Part shown: piece by piece, positions 27,917 through 36,475 of the stretch | Layout of the letters: each line of letters opens with the position of its first letter | How positions within the stretch are numbered: the stretch's first letter is position 1 | NCBI GenBank assembly: GCA_016713135.1 | Contig: JADJPR010000023.1 | Location: 310,001 to 374,000 of the forward strand | Direction: 5' to 3' | Source of the DNA: Rhodanobacteraceae bacterium | Lineage (GTDB): Bacteria > Pseudomonadota > Gammaproteobacteria > Xanthomonadales > SZUA-5 | Length of the DNA: 64,000 nt | Notes under the pieces: model-generated | Told to the model about the DNA's origin: nothing | What the model saw: the letters and a program-made list of their open reading frames with translations, nothing else | Database searches by the model: none | Translations under genes and position numbers: made by a program

Positions 27917-29653
27917 CTACACGGCAAACCCGTGCCGCACCTGCAGCCCGGCGCTTTCCGTGCCCTGCCATCGCTCCACCACCAGCTGGTAGAGCAGGCG
28001 CAGGCGCGGCGGGGTGTCGTCGAGCAGCGCCGGCGGCGCGGAGAACCAGATCGCATCCACCGGGGTCGAGCTGCCGGCGCGCAGGCGCAGCTTGAGGTGC
28101 TTTTCCTTCAGCACCCGGCGGCTGACGACGCTGAACTCGTTGTCGAACAGCGGCTCCGGGAAGGCCTGGCCGAAGGGGCCGGCGGCCTCGATCGCGCGGG
28201 CCAGATCGAGGCCGAATTCGTGCGCCGCGAGCGGGCCGTCGGTCCAGATCGTGCGCGTCAGCTGCTCGTCGGTCAGCAGCGACGCCGCAACCACCTCGAA
28301 GGCCTGCGCCAGGCGGGACAGATGGGCACTGGCGGTGGTCAGACCGGCTGCCATCGCGTGTCCGCCGAAGCGGGTCATCAACCCCGGATGCAATCGATCG
28401 AGGTCCACCAGCGCGTCGCGCAGGTGGAAGCCGCTGATCGAGCGCCCGGAGCCGCGCCACTCGTCGCTGCCCTGCTCCACCGGCGCCAGCGCCAGCGTGG
28501 GCCGGTGCAGGCGCTCGGCGAGCCGGCTGGCCACCAGGCCGACGACGCCGGCATGCCAACCGGGATCGGCCACCACCAGCGCAGGCGGCAGTTCGCCGGC
28601 GCGCTCGGTCAGCAGGCGCTCGACGATCGCGCCCGCCTCGCGCTCCATGTCGGCCTGGAGGCTGCGCCGCTCGCGATTGAGCTCGGACAGTTGCGCCGCC
28701 AGTTCACGGCTCTCATCCACATCGTCGGACACCAGGCAGCGAATGCCGAGGGTCATGTCGTCGAGACGTCCAGCGGCGTTCAAGCGTGGGCCGATATGGA
28801 AGCCGAGGTCACTGGCAACCATCCGTGCCGGTTCACGCCCGGCGTTCTCGATCAGCGCCGCAAGCCCGGAGCCGGCACGCCCGGCGCGGATCCGGCGCAG
28901 GCCCTCATTGACCAGGATGCGGTTGGTGCGATCGAGCGGCACCAGGTCCGCGACCGTGCCGAGTGCGACCAGGTCGAGCAAGGACGCCAGTTGTACCGAA
29001 GGCATCTGCCCGGTGCGCCGGGCGATCTCGGCGCGCAGCGCAGCCAGCAGGTGAAACACGACACCCACCCCGGCCAGCGCAGCGAGCGCATGACCGGAAA
29101 CCAGGTTCGGATTGACAATTGCCAGCGCCGCAGGCAATTGCGGCCCCGGCAGGTGATGGTCGGTGACCAGCACGTCGATACCGGCGGCCACCGCGCGCTC
29201 TACGCCCGCCAGGCTGGAGGTCCCCTGGTCGACCGTCAAAAGTACCTGCGGCCGCAGCGGTGCGAGTTCGTCGACCAGCCCTGGCGACAGACCGTAGCCA
29301 TGGCGCTGGCGATCCGGCACCGCAAAGCAGACGTCGCGCGCGCCCAGCGCGCGCAGTCCGCGCACCGCCACCGCGGTGCCGGTGGCGCCATCCGCATCGA
29401 AATCGCCGACCACCAGAATGCGCTCGCCCCGCCCGATGGCATCCGCCAGCCGCGCGGCGGCCGTATCCAGGTCACGCAGGCCCTGAGGCGGCGCCAGACC
29501 CGAGAGCTTGAGGTCGACTTCGACCGGCGAGCGCACACCGCGCGCAGCAAGCACCCGTGCGATGCGCCGCGATACCCGGGATTCGAGATCCGTCGCGCAG
29601 GCAGGCACATCGCGCTGTCGCACCGCGAGTGAAATACCGGCTGTGCTATTCAC
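27917..29653 (-). CDS. recJ: Single-stranded-DNA-specific exonuclease RecJ
   Basis: 578 residues, a full-length RecJ. DHH-phosphoesterase motifs are present in order: ILVVGDFDADGATGTA (motif I near residue 80), TVDQGTSS (canonical Asn replaced by Gln), VTDHHLPG, and IVNPN. The DHHA1 region follows (GGHAMAAGL near residue 430). It digests single-stranded DNA 5' to 3' in recombination and repair. An IS630 and its derivative lie just downstream. Confidence 0.95.
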   Translation of the reverse strand: MNSTAGISLAVRQRDVPACATDLESRVSRRIARVLAARGVRSPVEVDLKLSGLAPPQGLRDLDTAAARLADAIGRGERILVVGDFDADGATGTAVAVRGLRALGARDVCFAVPDRQRHGYGLSPGLVDELAPLRPQVLLTVDQGTSSLAGVERAVAAGIDVLVTDHHLPGPQLPAALAIVNPNLVSGHALAALAGVGVVFHLLAALRAEIARRTGQMPSVQLASLLDLVALGTVADLVPLDRTNRILVNEGLRRIRAGRAGSGLAALIENAGREPARMVASDLGFHIGPRLNAAGRLDDMTLGIRCLVSDDVDESRELAAQLSELNRERRSLQADMEREAGAIVERLLTERAGELPPALVVADPGWHAGVVGLVASRLAERLHRPTLALAPVEQGSDEWRGSGRSISGFHLRDALVDLDRLHPGLMTRFGGHAMAAGLTTASAHLSRLAQAFEVVAASLLTDEQLTRTIWTDGPLAAHEFGLDLARAIEAAGPFGQAFPEPLFDNEFSVVSRRVLKEKHLKLRLRAGSSTPVDAIWFSAPPALLDDTPPRLRLLYQLVVERWQGTESAGLQVRHGFAV

Positions 29654-29951
29654 CGATGTCGATCAGCCTGTCGCTGCGCAGGCGCGCCGAACCGCGGGAT
29701 CGAGGCGACAGCCGGAGTCCAGCGCGGTGGCTGGCGACGTCGCCGGTCAGGCGGATTCGTCCAATCGCGCCGAGCTTGCCAACGTCTGCGCGCCACGGCC
29801 AGCCACCAGCAACGGGCACCAGAAAAGCGGTCGCAACGCGAGGTGCAGCCCAGTGTGCACATCGCGGCGGAGACGCCACCATGATTGCTGCCCTGCAATC
29901 GCAGCCAGCCAGCCGGGCGCATCGCCCGGCCGGCCTGGCCGGTTCAGGCGA

Positions 29952-32348
29952 TCACTCGAAACCGGTCGCAAATACGAAATCGGCCGAGCATTGCAGCGGC
30001 ACCAGGAAGCCCGCAGTCTCGTCGCCCCGCGCAAACGCACCGCCAACCGCATTCGTCCCGAGCCCTTTGGGCGCAAATCCGCGCCAAATCTCGCAGACAT
30101 TGGCACCGCCATTGTTGGCCTGGTCGGCCGCCAGGATCGCATCGCGCGCCGCCACCATGGTCGGGCTGCATGGCTGCAGCTTCATGCCGTCGATGACCAG
30201 TTGGATCGTCTTGTTGTTGCCGCCGGTGCCAGTGTAAATGTCAGGATCGAAGCCGTAGCGCGCGACCATGTTCCAGTAGACGTTCCACAGTGCACCGGCC
30301 CAGATCTCGCCCACGCCGTGAGGCGCATTGGTGGCGGCGACATTGGCGTAGGTCTGCGGGCTGACGGCCGGATCGGTCGAGTAGGGGAAATTGCGGATAC
30401 CTGGCCCGGTGGCGCCCGACTGGAAGCTGGAATAGGCACCGATGAAGCGTGGTGTCAGCGCCGTATCCGACGGCTTGGCATGGATGACGAGCGCCCAGAA
30501 GTCGCTCCAGCCTTCGCCGCCCTGCTCCGAGGTCGCTCCGCCACCAAGAGTGGTGGCCAGGCAATTGGCATTGGACGGCCCCCCGGTCAGGCGGTTGGAG
30601 ATGCCGTGACCGTACTCATGCGCAATGATGCCGGCATCCATGTCCGAGTCGCGGTGCGGTTGCGTGCTCTGCATGCTGACCGCCACGCCCGGTGCCGGGA
30701 GCTGCGCACGGATGGTGTTGCCATCGGCCTGGCTGATCATCATCGACCGGATGGTGACCGAGGCGCCCGAGACGCCCGGACCCATGCCGAACGGCGGCGT
30801 GGCGTCGTTGTTGACGACCACCGCTGCGACCGCACCCGCATTCTGCGCATTCAGCACCTTGAGCCCGAATTCGCATCCACCACGGTCGATCACTGCAATC
30901 TGGCCGGTCAGGCTGCCTGCAGGCGAGGCCGTGCAACTATCGCTGCCCGGCGCCACTCCGTCATCAACCAACTTGAGACTGCCGGTAAAGCCGGCCGAAT
31001 TGAACACCGGGCCGAAACCTGCTGCCGCCCCGGTGTAATTGCCGGCGATGACCACCGGACTGGTCACCTCGAGTTCAACTGGCGCCAGCCAACGGAACAT
31101 CTGCATCCGTGGCGCACTGCCATCAGGGGGCGTGGCGAAGTTGGCGTTGTTGTTCGAGCCCGAGATGCCCACGTTCAGGCCATCGAGCGCATCGGCGTTG
31201 ACCGCGTCGTTACCCGCGCCACCGCCGCCATAGTTGTTGGTCTGGAAATTGCCGGCCGCCGCGTTGAATCCGTAGCGGAAGGTCAGATCGTGCATGATGT
31301 TGTTCCAGTAGAACAAGTTCACGATCGCCGCATTGAGATTGTTGCCGGCCTCCGGTTCATTCGCGGGATTGAACGGGAAGTCGAAGGCGAGCGGAGTGCT
31401 GCCTGTGCCCACCGGGCGCGTGCCGCCGCTGTTGTTCCCATCCATGTCGTCCTGCGCCAGGACATTGTTGCCGCGGGTATCGGTGAACTCGTTGCCCGCA
31501 GCGCCGTTGTTGTCGTGCCAACCGAACGGCGACGCCGTGGTGTCGTGTGGATCGGTCACCAACTGGTGGGTGGTCTGGTCCGGGTTTTCTGCCGGGAACG
31601 GGAACACCCGGTACTGGCTGAGCGAGCCCGAGGGTGCGTGTGTCTCACCCGCATGCGCCCTCCAGTTCACCGTCGAGATCGCCTCGCCGCTGGCGGCGTC
31701 CACTCGGATCGACCACCAGTTGTTGGTGTCCGCCTCGCGGATGGTCACATCCCAAGCCAGGCGCACGGCTTGGCGGTCGTCGCTCGGCTGGTACACCAGT
31801 TCCACCGGAATGTCGTCGGCTGAGATGCCGCCACCGGTGTACAGCGCCTTGCGCGAGGGCCCGCGCTCGGTTTGCAACATCAGCAAGGGTGCGCGCACGT
31901 TGAGAGCCACGGAACGCGCGGCGTTGCGGATGGCCGTCACCTGGTCGACGCTGGCCGCCTGGCCTGCTACCTTGGCCGCCAGATCGCTGACAAAACCGTT
32001 GTGCAGGTTGATGATGCTGCCGTCCCGCGCGACATTGATCGCAAGATCACCGTTCCAGACTTCGATGCCGGAGAGCCGCTGGCGCCAATAGAGGTGCCGG
32101 ATGCCGTTGTGCTCGGAGACGTAGTCGTCCTTCAGGAGCATGTCCGCGGCATCCAACTGCGTCAGAGACAGGCTCGCTCGGCGAGATTCGAAGTAGCTCC
32201 GCGCGATCGTCCGCGCATCACCCTGGCTCGGGCCGGAGAGAAACCGGAATTCGCCCGTTGGCGTCACTTCGGCTGCCACGTGGGCGGAAGGGAAAGCGAG
32301 CGCAAGGGACAGGGCAAGCGACAATTGACAGCGGCCGAACGAATTCAC
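29952..32348 (-). CDS. Secreted M36 (fungalysin-type) metallopeptidase with PA domain
   Basis: 798 residues: signal peptide (LSLALSLALAFPSAHVAA), an FTP propeptide (residues about 60-180), the M36 catalytic domain and an inserted protease-associated domain (around residues 440-545). The zinc site HEYGH is at about 577-581, with the downstream Glu in GGEGWSDFWA. The C-terminus ends FVFATGFE, the tail also seen at 2063 and 5740. It is an extracellular protease of broad specificity. The 298 bases between its stop and recJ hold no evident gene. Confidence 0.93.
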   Translation of the reverse strand: MNSFGRCQLSLALSLALAFPSAHVAAEVTPTGEFRFLSGPSQGDARTIARSYFESRRASLSLTQLDAADMLLKDDYVSEHNGIRHLYWRQRLSGIEVWNGDLAINVARDGSIINLHNGFVSDLAAKVAGQAASVDQVTAIRNAARSVALNVRAPLLMLQTERGPSRKALYTGGGISADDIPVELVYQPSDDRQAVRLAWDVTIREADTNNWWSIRVDAASGEAISTVNWRAHAGETHAPSGSLSQYRVFPFPAENPDQTTHQLVTDPHDTTASPFGWHDNNGAAGNEFTDTRGNNVLAQDDMDGNNSGGTRPVGTGSTPLAFDFPFNPANEPEAGNNLNAAIVNLFYWNNIMHDLTFRYGFNAAAGNFQTNNYGGGGAGNDAVNADALDGLNVGISGSNNNANFATPPDGSAPRMQMFRWLAPVELEVTSPVVIAGNYTGAAAGFGPVFNSAGFTGSLKLVDDGVAPGSDSCTASPAGSLTGQIAVIDRGGCEFGLKVLNAQNAGAVAAVVVNNDATPPFGMGPGVSGASVTIRSMMISQADGNTIRAQLPAPGVAVSMQSTQPHRDSDMDAGIIAHEYGHGISNRLTGGPSNANCLATTLGGGATSEQGGEGWSDFWALVIHAKPSDTALTPRFIGAYSSFQSGATGPGIRNFPYSTDPAVSPQTYANVAATNAPHGVGEIWAGALWNVYWNMVARYGFDPDIYTGTGGNNKTIQLVIDGMKLQPCSPTMVAARDAILAADQANNGGANVCEIWRGFAPKGLGTNAVGGAFARGDETAGFLVPLQCSADFVFATGFE

Positions 32349-32591
32349 CGGGATAGCTCCTCATCTGGAAGAGTGGATCAGCGTGCGCCCCGCGTGGTCT
32401 GGCGGGGGGCGCGAACGCGGCGCGGAAGGTACCACAAGTCGCGCGCGGGGCCGGTAAAGCATGCTTGCCTGCGCAATCATCAGCGGCGGCCTCTGGTTCG
32501 AAGCGCAGTCGCTTGGGCGACACTTGCATCTGACCCCACCACGCGTCTACACTGCCGAGCTTTCGCGTTCGGTCATCAAGGATGGTGCGCC

Positions 32592-32717
32592 ATGAAGGTT
32601 CTTTCCTCGCTCAAGTCGGCCAAGTCGCGTCACCGTGACTGCAAGGTGGTTCGCCGCCGTGGCAAGGTGTTCGTGATCTGCAAGAGCAACCCGCGTTTCA
32701 AGGCGCGCCAGCGCTGA
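32592..32717 (+). CDS. rpmJ: Ribosomal protein L36, type B (zinc-free form)
   Basis: 41 residues, MKVLSSLKSAKSRHRDCKVV at the start. Length and the KVVRRRGKVFVICKSNPRFK pattern identify bL36 of the longer type that lacks the full zinc ligand set (the C+ form has four Cys/His ligands). It stands alone, away from the spc operon. A hairpin terminator follows. Confidence 0.95.
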   Translation: MKVLSSLKSAKSRHRDCKVVRRRGKVFVICKSNPRFKARQR

Positions 32718-32740
32718 GCCGGGCAATGCCAGGACACATT

Positions 32741-32772
32741 GAAGGCCGCCTCCGGGCGGCCTTCTCATTTTC
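32741..32772 (+). terminator. Rho-independent terminator after rpmJ
   Basis: GAAGGCCGCC-TCCG-GGCGGCCTTC is a perfect 10-base stem with a UUCG-class tetraloop position, followed by TCATTTT. It starts 23 bases after the rpmJ stop. Confidence 0.85.
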
Positions 32773-32893
32773 GTCCCCCAAGCGTTGAATTCGGCGCCAG
32801 CGTTCACATTCCGTTGCCACGCCACTTCTGCGCCATGCAGGCAGGCGCTAATCTAGAAGGTGTACCGCGCGGGCCATCCCAAGGAGGTGTGTC

Positions 32894-33229
32894 GTGACCC
32901 CAATCCGAGTGCTGCTGATCCCGCTGGCCCTGGCCTGCGCCATCGTCTCCACCCAAGCAGCGGCGGACTCGCTGCTGGTCCAGCGCGTCGAGCGCGCCAA
33001 GGCGTCCTCGCTCCCCCGCGCCGGCGCCACGATGGCGGATGTGGAAGCCCAGTACGGCGCACCCACCGAGAAGCGTGATGCCGTTGGCCAGCCGCCGATC
33101 GCGCGCTGGATCTACCCGGCGTTCACCGTGTACTTCGAGTACGACAAGGTGGTCAACGCGGTGATCAACAAGTCGATGCCCGAAGAAGTGGGGCCGAAGC
33201 CGGTACCGGCGCGGCAGCCGAAGGAATGA
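32894..33229 (+). CDS. Small exported protein of the SmpA/OmlA-like type
   Basis: 111 residues from a GTG start, supported by AAGGAGG six bases upstream. Signal peptide IPLALACAIVSTQAAA. The mature part has the short pattern LPRAGATMADVEAQYGAPTE, then FTVYFEYDKVVNAVI, like small periplasmic proteins with a BamE-like fold. It overlaps aguA by ATGA. Function unknown; a link to agmatine metabolism is not implied. Confidence 0.75.
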   Translation: MTPIRVLLIPLALACAIVSTQAAADSLLVQRVERAKASSLPRAGATMADVEAQYGAPTEKRDAVGQPPIARWIYPAFTVYFEYDKVVNAVINKSMPEEVGPKPVPARQPKE

Positions 33230-34263
33230 CGGCAGCGACCCGCTGGCCGGCCGAGTGGGAACCACAGGCCGGAATCCTGCTGGCGTGGCCGCACTCCGGG
33301 ACCGATTGGGCCGCCAACCTGGCTGCGGTCGAAGGCTGCTATCGCGAACTGATCCACAGCATCCTCGGATTCGAGGATGTCTACCTGATCGTGGCCGACG
33401 CCGCAGTGCGCGCCCGTGCAGTCGAAGTGATCGGCAGCAACCTGAAGCGTTTTGAGGGCACGCTGCACTTCATCGAACTGCCCTACAACGACACCTGGCT
33501 GCGCGATTCCGGCCCGATCACGCTGCTCGACGGGCGCAAGCCGCGCTGGCTGGATTTCCGCTTCACCGGCTGGGGCGACAAGTTCGAGGCCAGCCTGGAT
33601 GACGCGATTCCGGCGGGACTGACGGCGCACCCGCTGTTTGCGCACGTACCGCGCCAACGGGTTGACTTCGCGCTGGAAGGCGGCGCGATCGAGACCGACG
33701 GCCAAGGCACACTGCTCGCCACCTGGACCTGCCTGGCGCGGCGGCATCCGGGCAAGTCGCGTGCGGAGGTCGAGAAGATCCTCGGCCAGACGCTCGCGAT
33801 CGACCGCTTCCACTGGCTCTCGCACGGCGAGCTGGCCGGCGACGACACCGATGCGCACATCGACACCCTGGCGCGCTTCGCGGCGCGCGACCGTATCGTC
33901 TACCAGGGCTGCGAGTCGCAGCTGGACGAACATTACGCGGCGCTCAACCGGATGGCCCATGAACTGGCGGCGCTGACCACGCGCAACCGCGAGCCCTACG
34001 AGCTCTTCCCGCTGCCCTTCGCGCCGCCGATCTTCGCTGCCGACGGGCGCCGGCTGGCCGCGTCCTACGCCAACTTCCTGATCGTCAACGGCGGCGTGCT
34101 GATGCCCGGCTACGATGTCGACACCGACCTGGACGCCGCCGAGGTGCTGCAGGCAGCGTTCCCGGACCATGACGTGGTCATCGTGCCCTGCCGCGCGCTG
34201 ATCGAGCAGAACGGCAGCCTGCATTGCCTGACAATGCAACTGCCGGAAGGAGTTGCCGCGTGA
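33226..34263 (+). CDS. aguA: Agmatine deiminase
   Basis: 345 residues of the agmatine deiminase / bacterial peptidyl-arginine deiminase family. Conserved parts include WEPQAGILLAWPH, NDTWLRDSGPIT, EGGAIETDGQGTLL, and HGELAGDDTDAHIDTLARF with the catalytic His and Asp. The nucleophile is Cys334 in SLHCLTMQLP. It converts agmatine to N-carbamoylputrescine and ammonia. The next gene, overlapping by GTGA, encodes the following step. Confidence 0.93.
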   Translation: MTAATRWPAEWEPQAGILLAWPHSGTDWAANLAAVEGCYRELIHSILGFEDVYLIVADAAVRARAVEVIGSNLKRFEGTLHFIELPYNDTWLRDSGPITLLDGRKPRWLDFRFTGWGDKFEASLDDAIPAGLTAHPLFAHVPRQRVDFALEGGAIETDGQGTLLATWTCLARRHPGKSRAEVEKILGQTLAIDRFHWLSHGELAGDDTDAHIDTLARFAARDRIVYQGCESQLDEHYAALNRMAHELAALTTRNREPYELFPLPFAPPIFAADGRRLAASYANFLIVNGGVLMPGYDVDTDLDAAEVLQAAFPDHDVVIVPCRALIEQNGSLHCLTMQLPEGVAA

Positions 34264-35150
34264 GTGCGATGCTGAAAGTGGCCTTGGTGCAGGACCGCGA
34301 CCGCGGCAGCGTCGAGGCCAACCTGGCGAGGATCGAGGCCCGCGTCGGTGAGGCCGCGGCCGGCGGCGCCCGGCTGGTCCTGCTGCAGGAACTGCACAAC
34401 GGCGCGTACTTCTGCCAGACCCAGGACGTGCGCGAGTTCGACCGAGCCGAGCCGATCCCCGGGCCGAGCACCGAGCGCCTGTCGCGCCTGGCCGCGCGCC
34501 ACGGCGTGGTGCTGGTGTCCTCGCTGTTCGAACGCCGCGCCGCCGGGCTCTACCACAACACCGCGGTGGTGTTCGACGCCGACGGACGCATCGCCGGGCG
34601 CTATCGCAAGATGCATATCCCGGACGATCCGGGCTTCATGGAGAAGTTCTACTTCACACCGGGCGACCTGGGCTTCGAGCCGGTCGACACTGCCGTGGGC
34701 CGCCTCGGCGTGCTGGTGTGCTGGGACCAGTGGTACCCGGAAGCTGCCCGGCTGATGGCACTCGCCGGCGCCGACATGCTGCTGTATCCGACGGCGATCG
34801 GCTGGGATCCACGTGACGACGAGAGCGAAAAGCGCCGCCAGCAGGAGGCGTGGATGGTGAGCCAGCGCGGTCACGCGGTCGCCAACGGCCTGCCGGTGCT
34901 GAGCTGCAACCGGGTCGGCTTCGAGGCCGATCCCTCCGGCGCGGGCGCCGGGATCCAGTTCTGGGGCACCAGCTTCGTTGCCGGCCCGCAGGGCGAGTTC
35001 CTCGCGCGCGCCAGCGATGGCGAGGACGAGTTGCTGCTGGCCGAGGTGGACCTCAAGCGCAGCGAGAACGTGCGCCGCATCTGGCCCTTCCTGCGCGACC
35101 GCCGCATCGATGCCTACGGCGATTTGCTGAAGCGCTTCCGCTCGCCTTGA
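34260..35150 (+). CDS. aguB: N-carbamoylputrescine amidase
   Basis: 296 residues from GTG at 34260, which overlaps the aguA stop and follows GGAAGGAG; the ATG at 34269 is an alternative. It is a nitrilase-superfamily enzyme with the Glu-Lys-Cys triad: LLQELHNGAYF, YRKMHIPDD and Cys154 in VCWDQWYPEAARLM. It hydrolyses N-carbamoylputrescine to putrescine, CO2 and ammonia, completing the arginine decarboxylase route to polyamines with aguA. Confidence 0.94.
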   Translation: MSAMLKVALVQDRDRGSVEANLARIEARVGEAAAGGARLVLLQELHNGAYFCQTQDVREFDRAEPIPGPSTERLSRLAARHGVVLVSSLFERRAAGLYHNTAVVFDADGRIAGRYRKMHIPDDPGFMEKFYFTPGDLGFEPVDTAVGRLGVLVCWDQWYPEAARLMALAGADMLLYPTAIGWDPRDDESEKRRQQEAWMVSQRGHAVANGLPVLSCNRVGFEADPSGAGAGIQFWGTSFVAGPQGEFLARASDGEDELLLAEVDLKRSENVRRIWPFLRDRRIDAYGDLLKRFRSP

Positions 35151-35236
35151 AGCGGCCCACGCATCGACGGGCGCCGCGCTGGCAGTCGGTGTAGCCTCGC
35201 GCGCTTGCTGTCCGCCGCCAGCGGACGGCCGCACCC

Positions 35237-36475
35237 ATGGACGTTTGCATGTCAGCACCGAGTTCCAACGAAACTGCCACTGCGCCCTACTCTGCCTTCG
35301 ACGGCCAGCCGCTGATCGAATGCAAGGTCGGCGATATCGAATACACCCTGCTCGGCACGGCGCACGTCTCGAAGGCCAGCGTGGATGCCGTACGGCATCT
35401 GATCGCCACGCGCGCCTTCGACGTGGTCGCGGTCGAACTCGACGAGCACCGCCACCATTCGCTGATGCGCCCGGACGACTGGCGCAACGTGGACCTGTTC
35501 AAGATCGTCAAGGACGGGAAGGCCGGCATGCTGGCCGCCAACCTGGCGCTTGGCGCCTACCAGCGACGCCTGGCGGAGCAGTTCGGGGTGGAACCGGGCG
35601 CCGAGCTGAAGGCCGCCTGCGTGGAAGCGGGCGCGCGCGGCACGCCGGTGGAACTGATCGACCGCGATGTCGGCGTGACGCTGAAGCGCGCCTATGCCGC
35701 GGTCGGATTCTTCGACAAGCTGAGCATCGTCGGCGGCCTGGTCGCCAGCGCGATCAGCAGCGACGAGATCAGCGAGCAGGATGTCGAGAAGCTCAAGGAA
35801 GGCGACATCCTGACCAACACCTTCGACGAGTTCGCGCGCCAGAGCCAGCCGCTGCACCACGCGCTGATCGTCGAGCGCGACCGCTACATGGCCGGGCGAT
35901 TGCGCCAGGTGAGCAAGCCCGGCCAGCGCGTGCTCGCGGTGGTCGGCGCGGGGCACCTTGCCGGGCTTGCGCGTACGCTCGAAGGCAAGGATGCGGGGGA
36001 CACCCAATCGCTGGAAACCCTGGCGCAACTGCCGCCGCCCGGGATCTGGCCCAAGCTGATCGGCTATGCGGTGATTGCGCTACTGGTCGGCGGATTCGTC
36101 TGGGCCTTCAGCCAGGGCGTCGATGTCGGCCGCGACCTGGTGTCTTTCTACGTGCTGGCCACCGGCGGCTTCGCTGCGCTCGGCGCGCTGCTGGCGGGCG
36201 GGCATATCCTGAGCATCCTCGCCGCCTTCCTGTCGGCGCCGCTGACGGTGTTGCACCCGGCGCTGGCCGCGGGCATGTTCAGCGCCGGCGCCGAGGTCTG
36301 GATCCGCAAGCCGCGCGTGGCGGATTTCGAGGCGCTGCGCGACGATCTCAAGCAGTGGTCGGGGTGGTGGAAGAACCGCGTCGCGCGCACCCTGCTGGTG
36401 TTTTTCCTGACCAATGCCTGCACCGGCATTGGTGTCTATCTGACCGGTATCGAGTTTTTCCGAAGGTTGACCTGA
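35237..36475 (+). CDS. TraB/PrgY-family membrane protein
   Basis: 412 residues. The N-terminal 240 residues hold the TraB domain: YTLLGTAHVSKAS, VVAVELDEHRH and VLAVVGAGHLAGL, conserved His/Glu positions thought to make a metal-dependent protease-like site. The C-terminal part has about four membrane spans. In enterococci the relative PrgY blocks peptide pheromone; the bacterial chromosomal role is not known. Start at 35237 or the ATG at 35249. It overlaps the DUF349 gene (TGATG). Confidence 0.85.
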   Translation: MDVCMSAPSSNETATAPYSAFDGQPLIECKVGDIEYTLLGTAHVSKASVDAVRHLIATRAFDVVAVELDEHRHHSLMRPDDWRNVDLFKIVKDGKAGMLAANLALGAYQRRLAEQFGVEPGAELKAACVEAGARGTPVELIDRDVGVTLKRAYAAVGFFDKLSIVGGLVASAISSDEISEQDVEKLKEGDILTNTFDEFARQSQPLHHALIVERDRYMAGRLRQVSKPGQRVLAVVGAGHLAGLARTLEGKDAGDTQSLETLAQLPPPGIWPKLIGYAVIALLVGGFVWAFSQGVDVGRDLVSFYVLATGGFAALGALLAGGHILSILAAFLSAPLTVLHPALAAGMFSAGAEVWIRKPRVADFEALRDDLKQWSGWWKNRVARTLLVFFLTNACTGIGVYLTGIEFFRRLT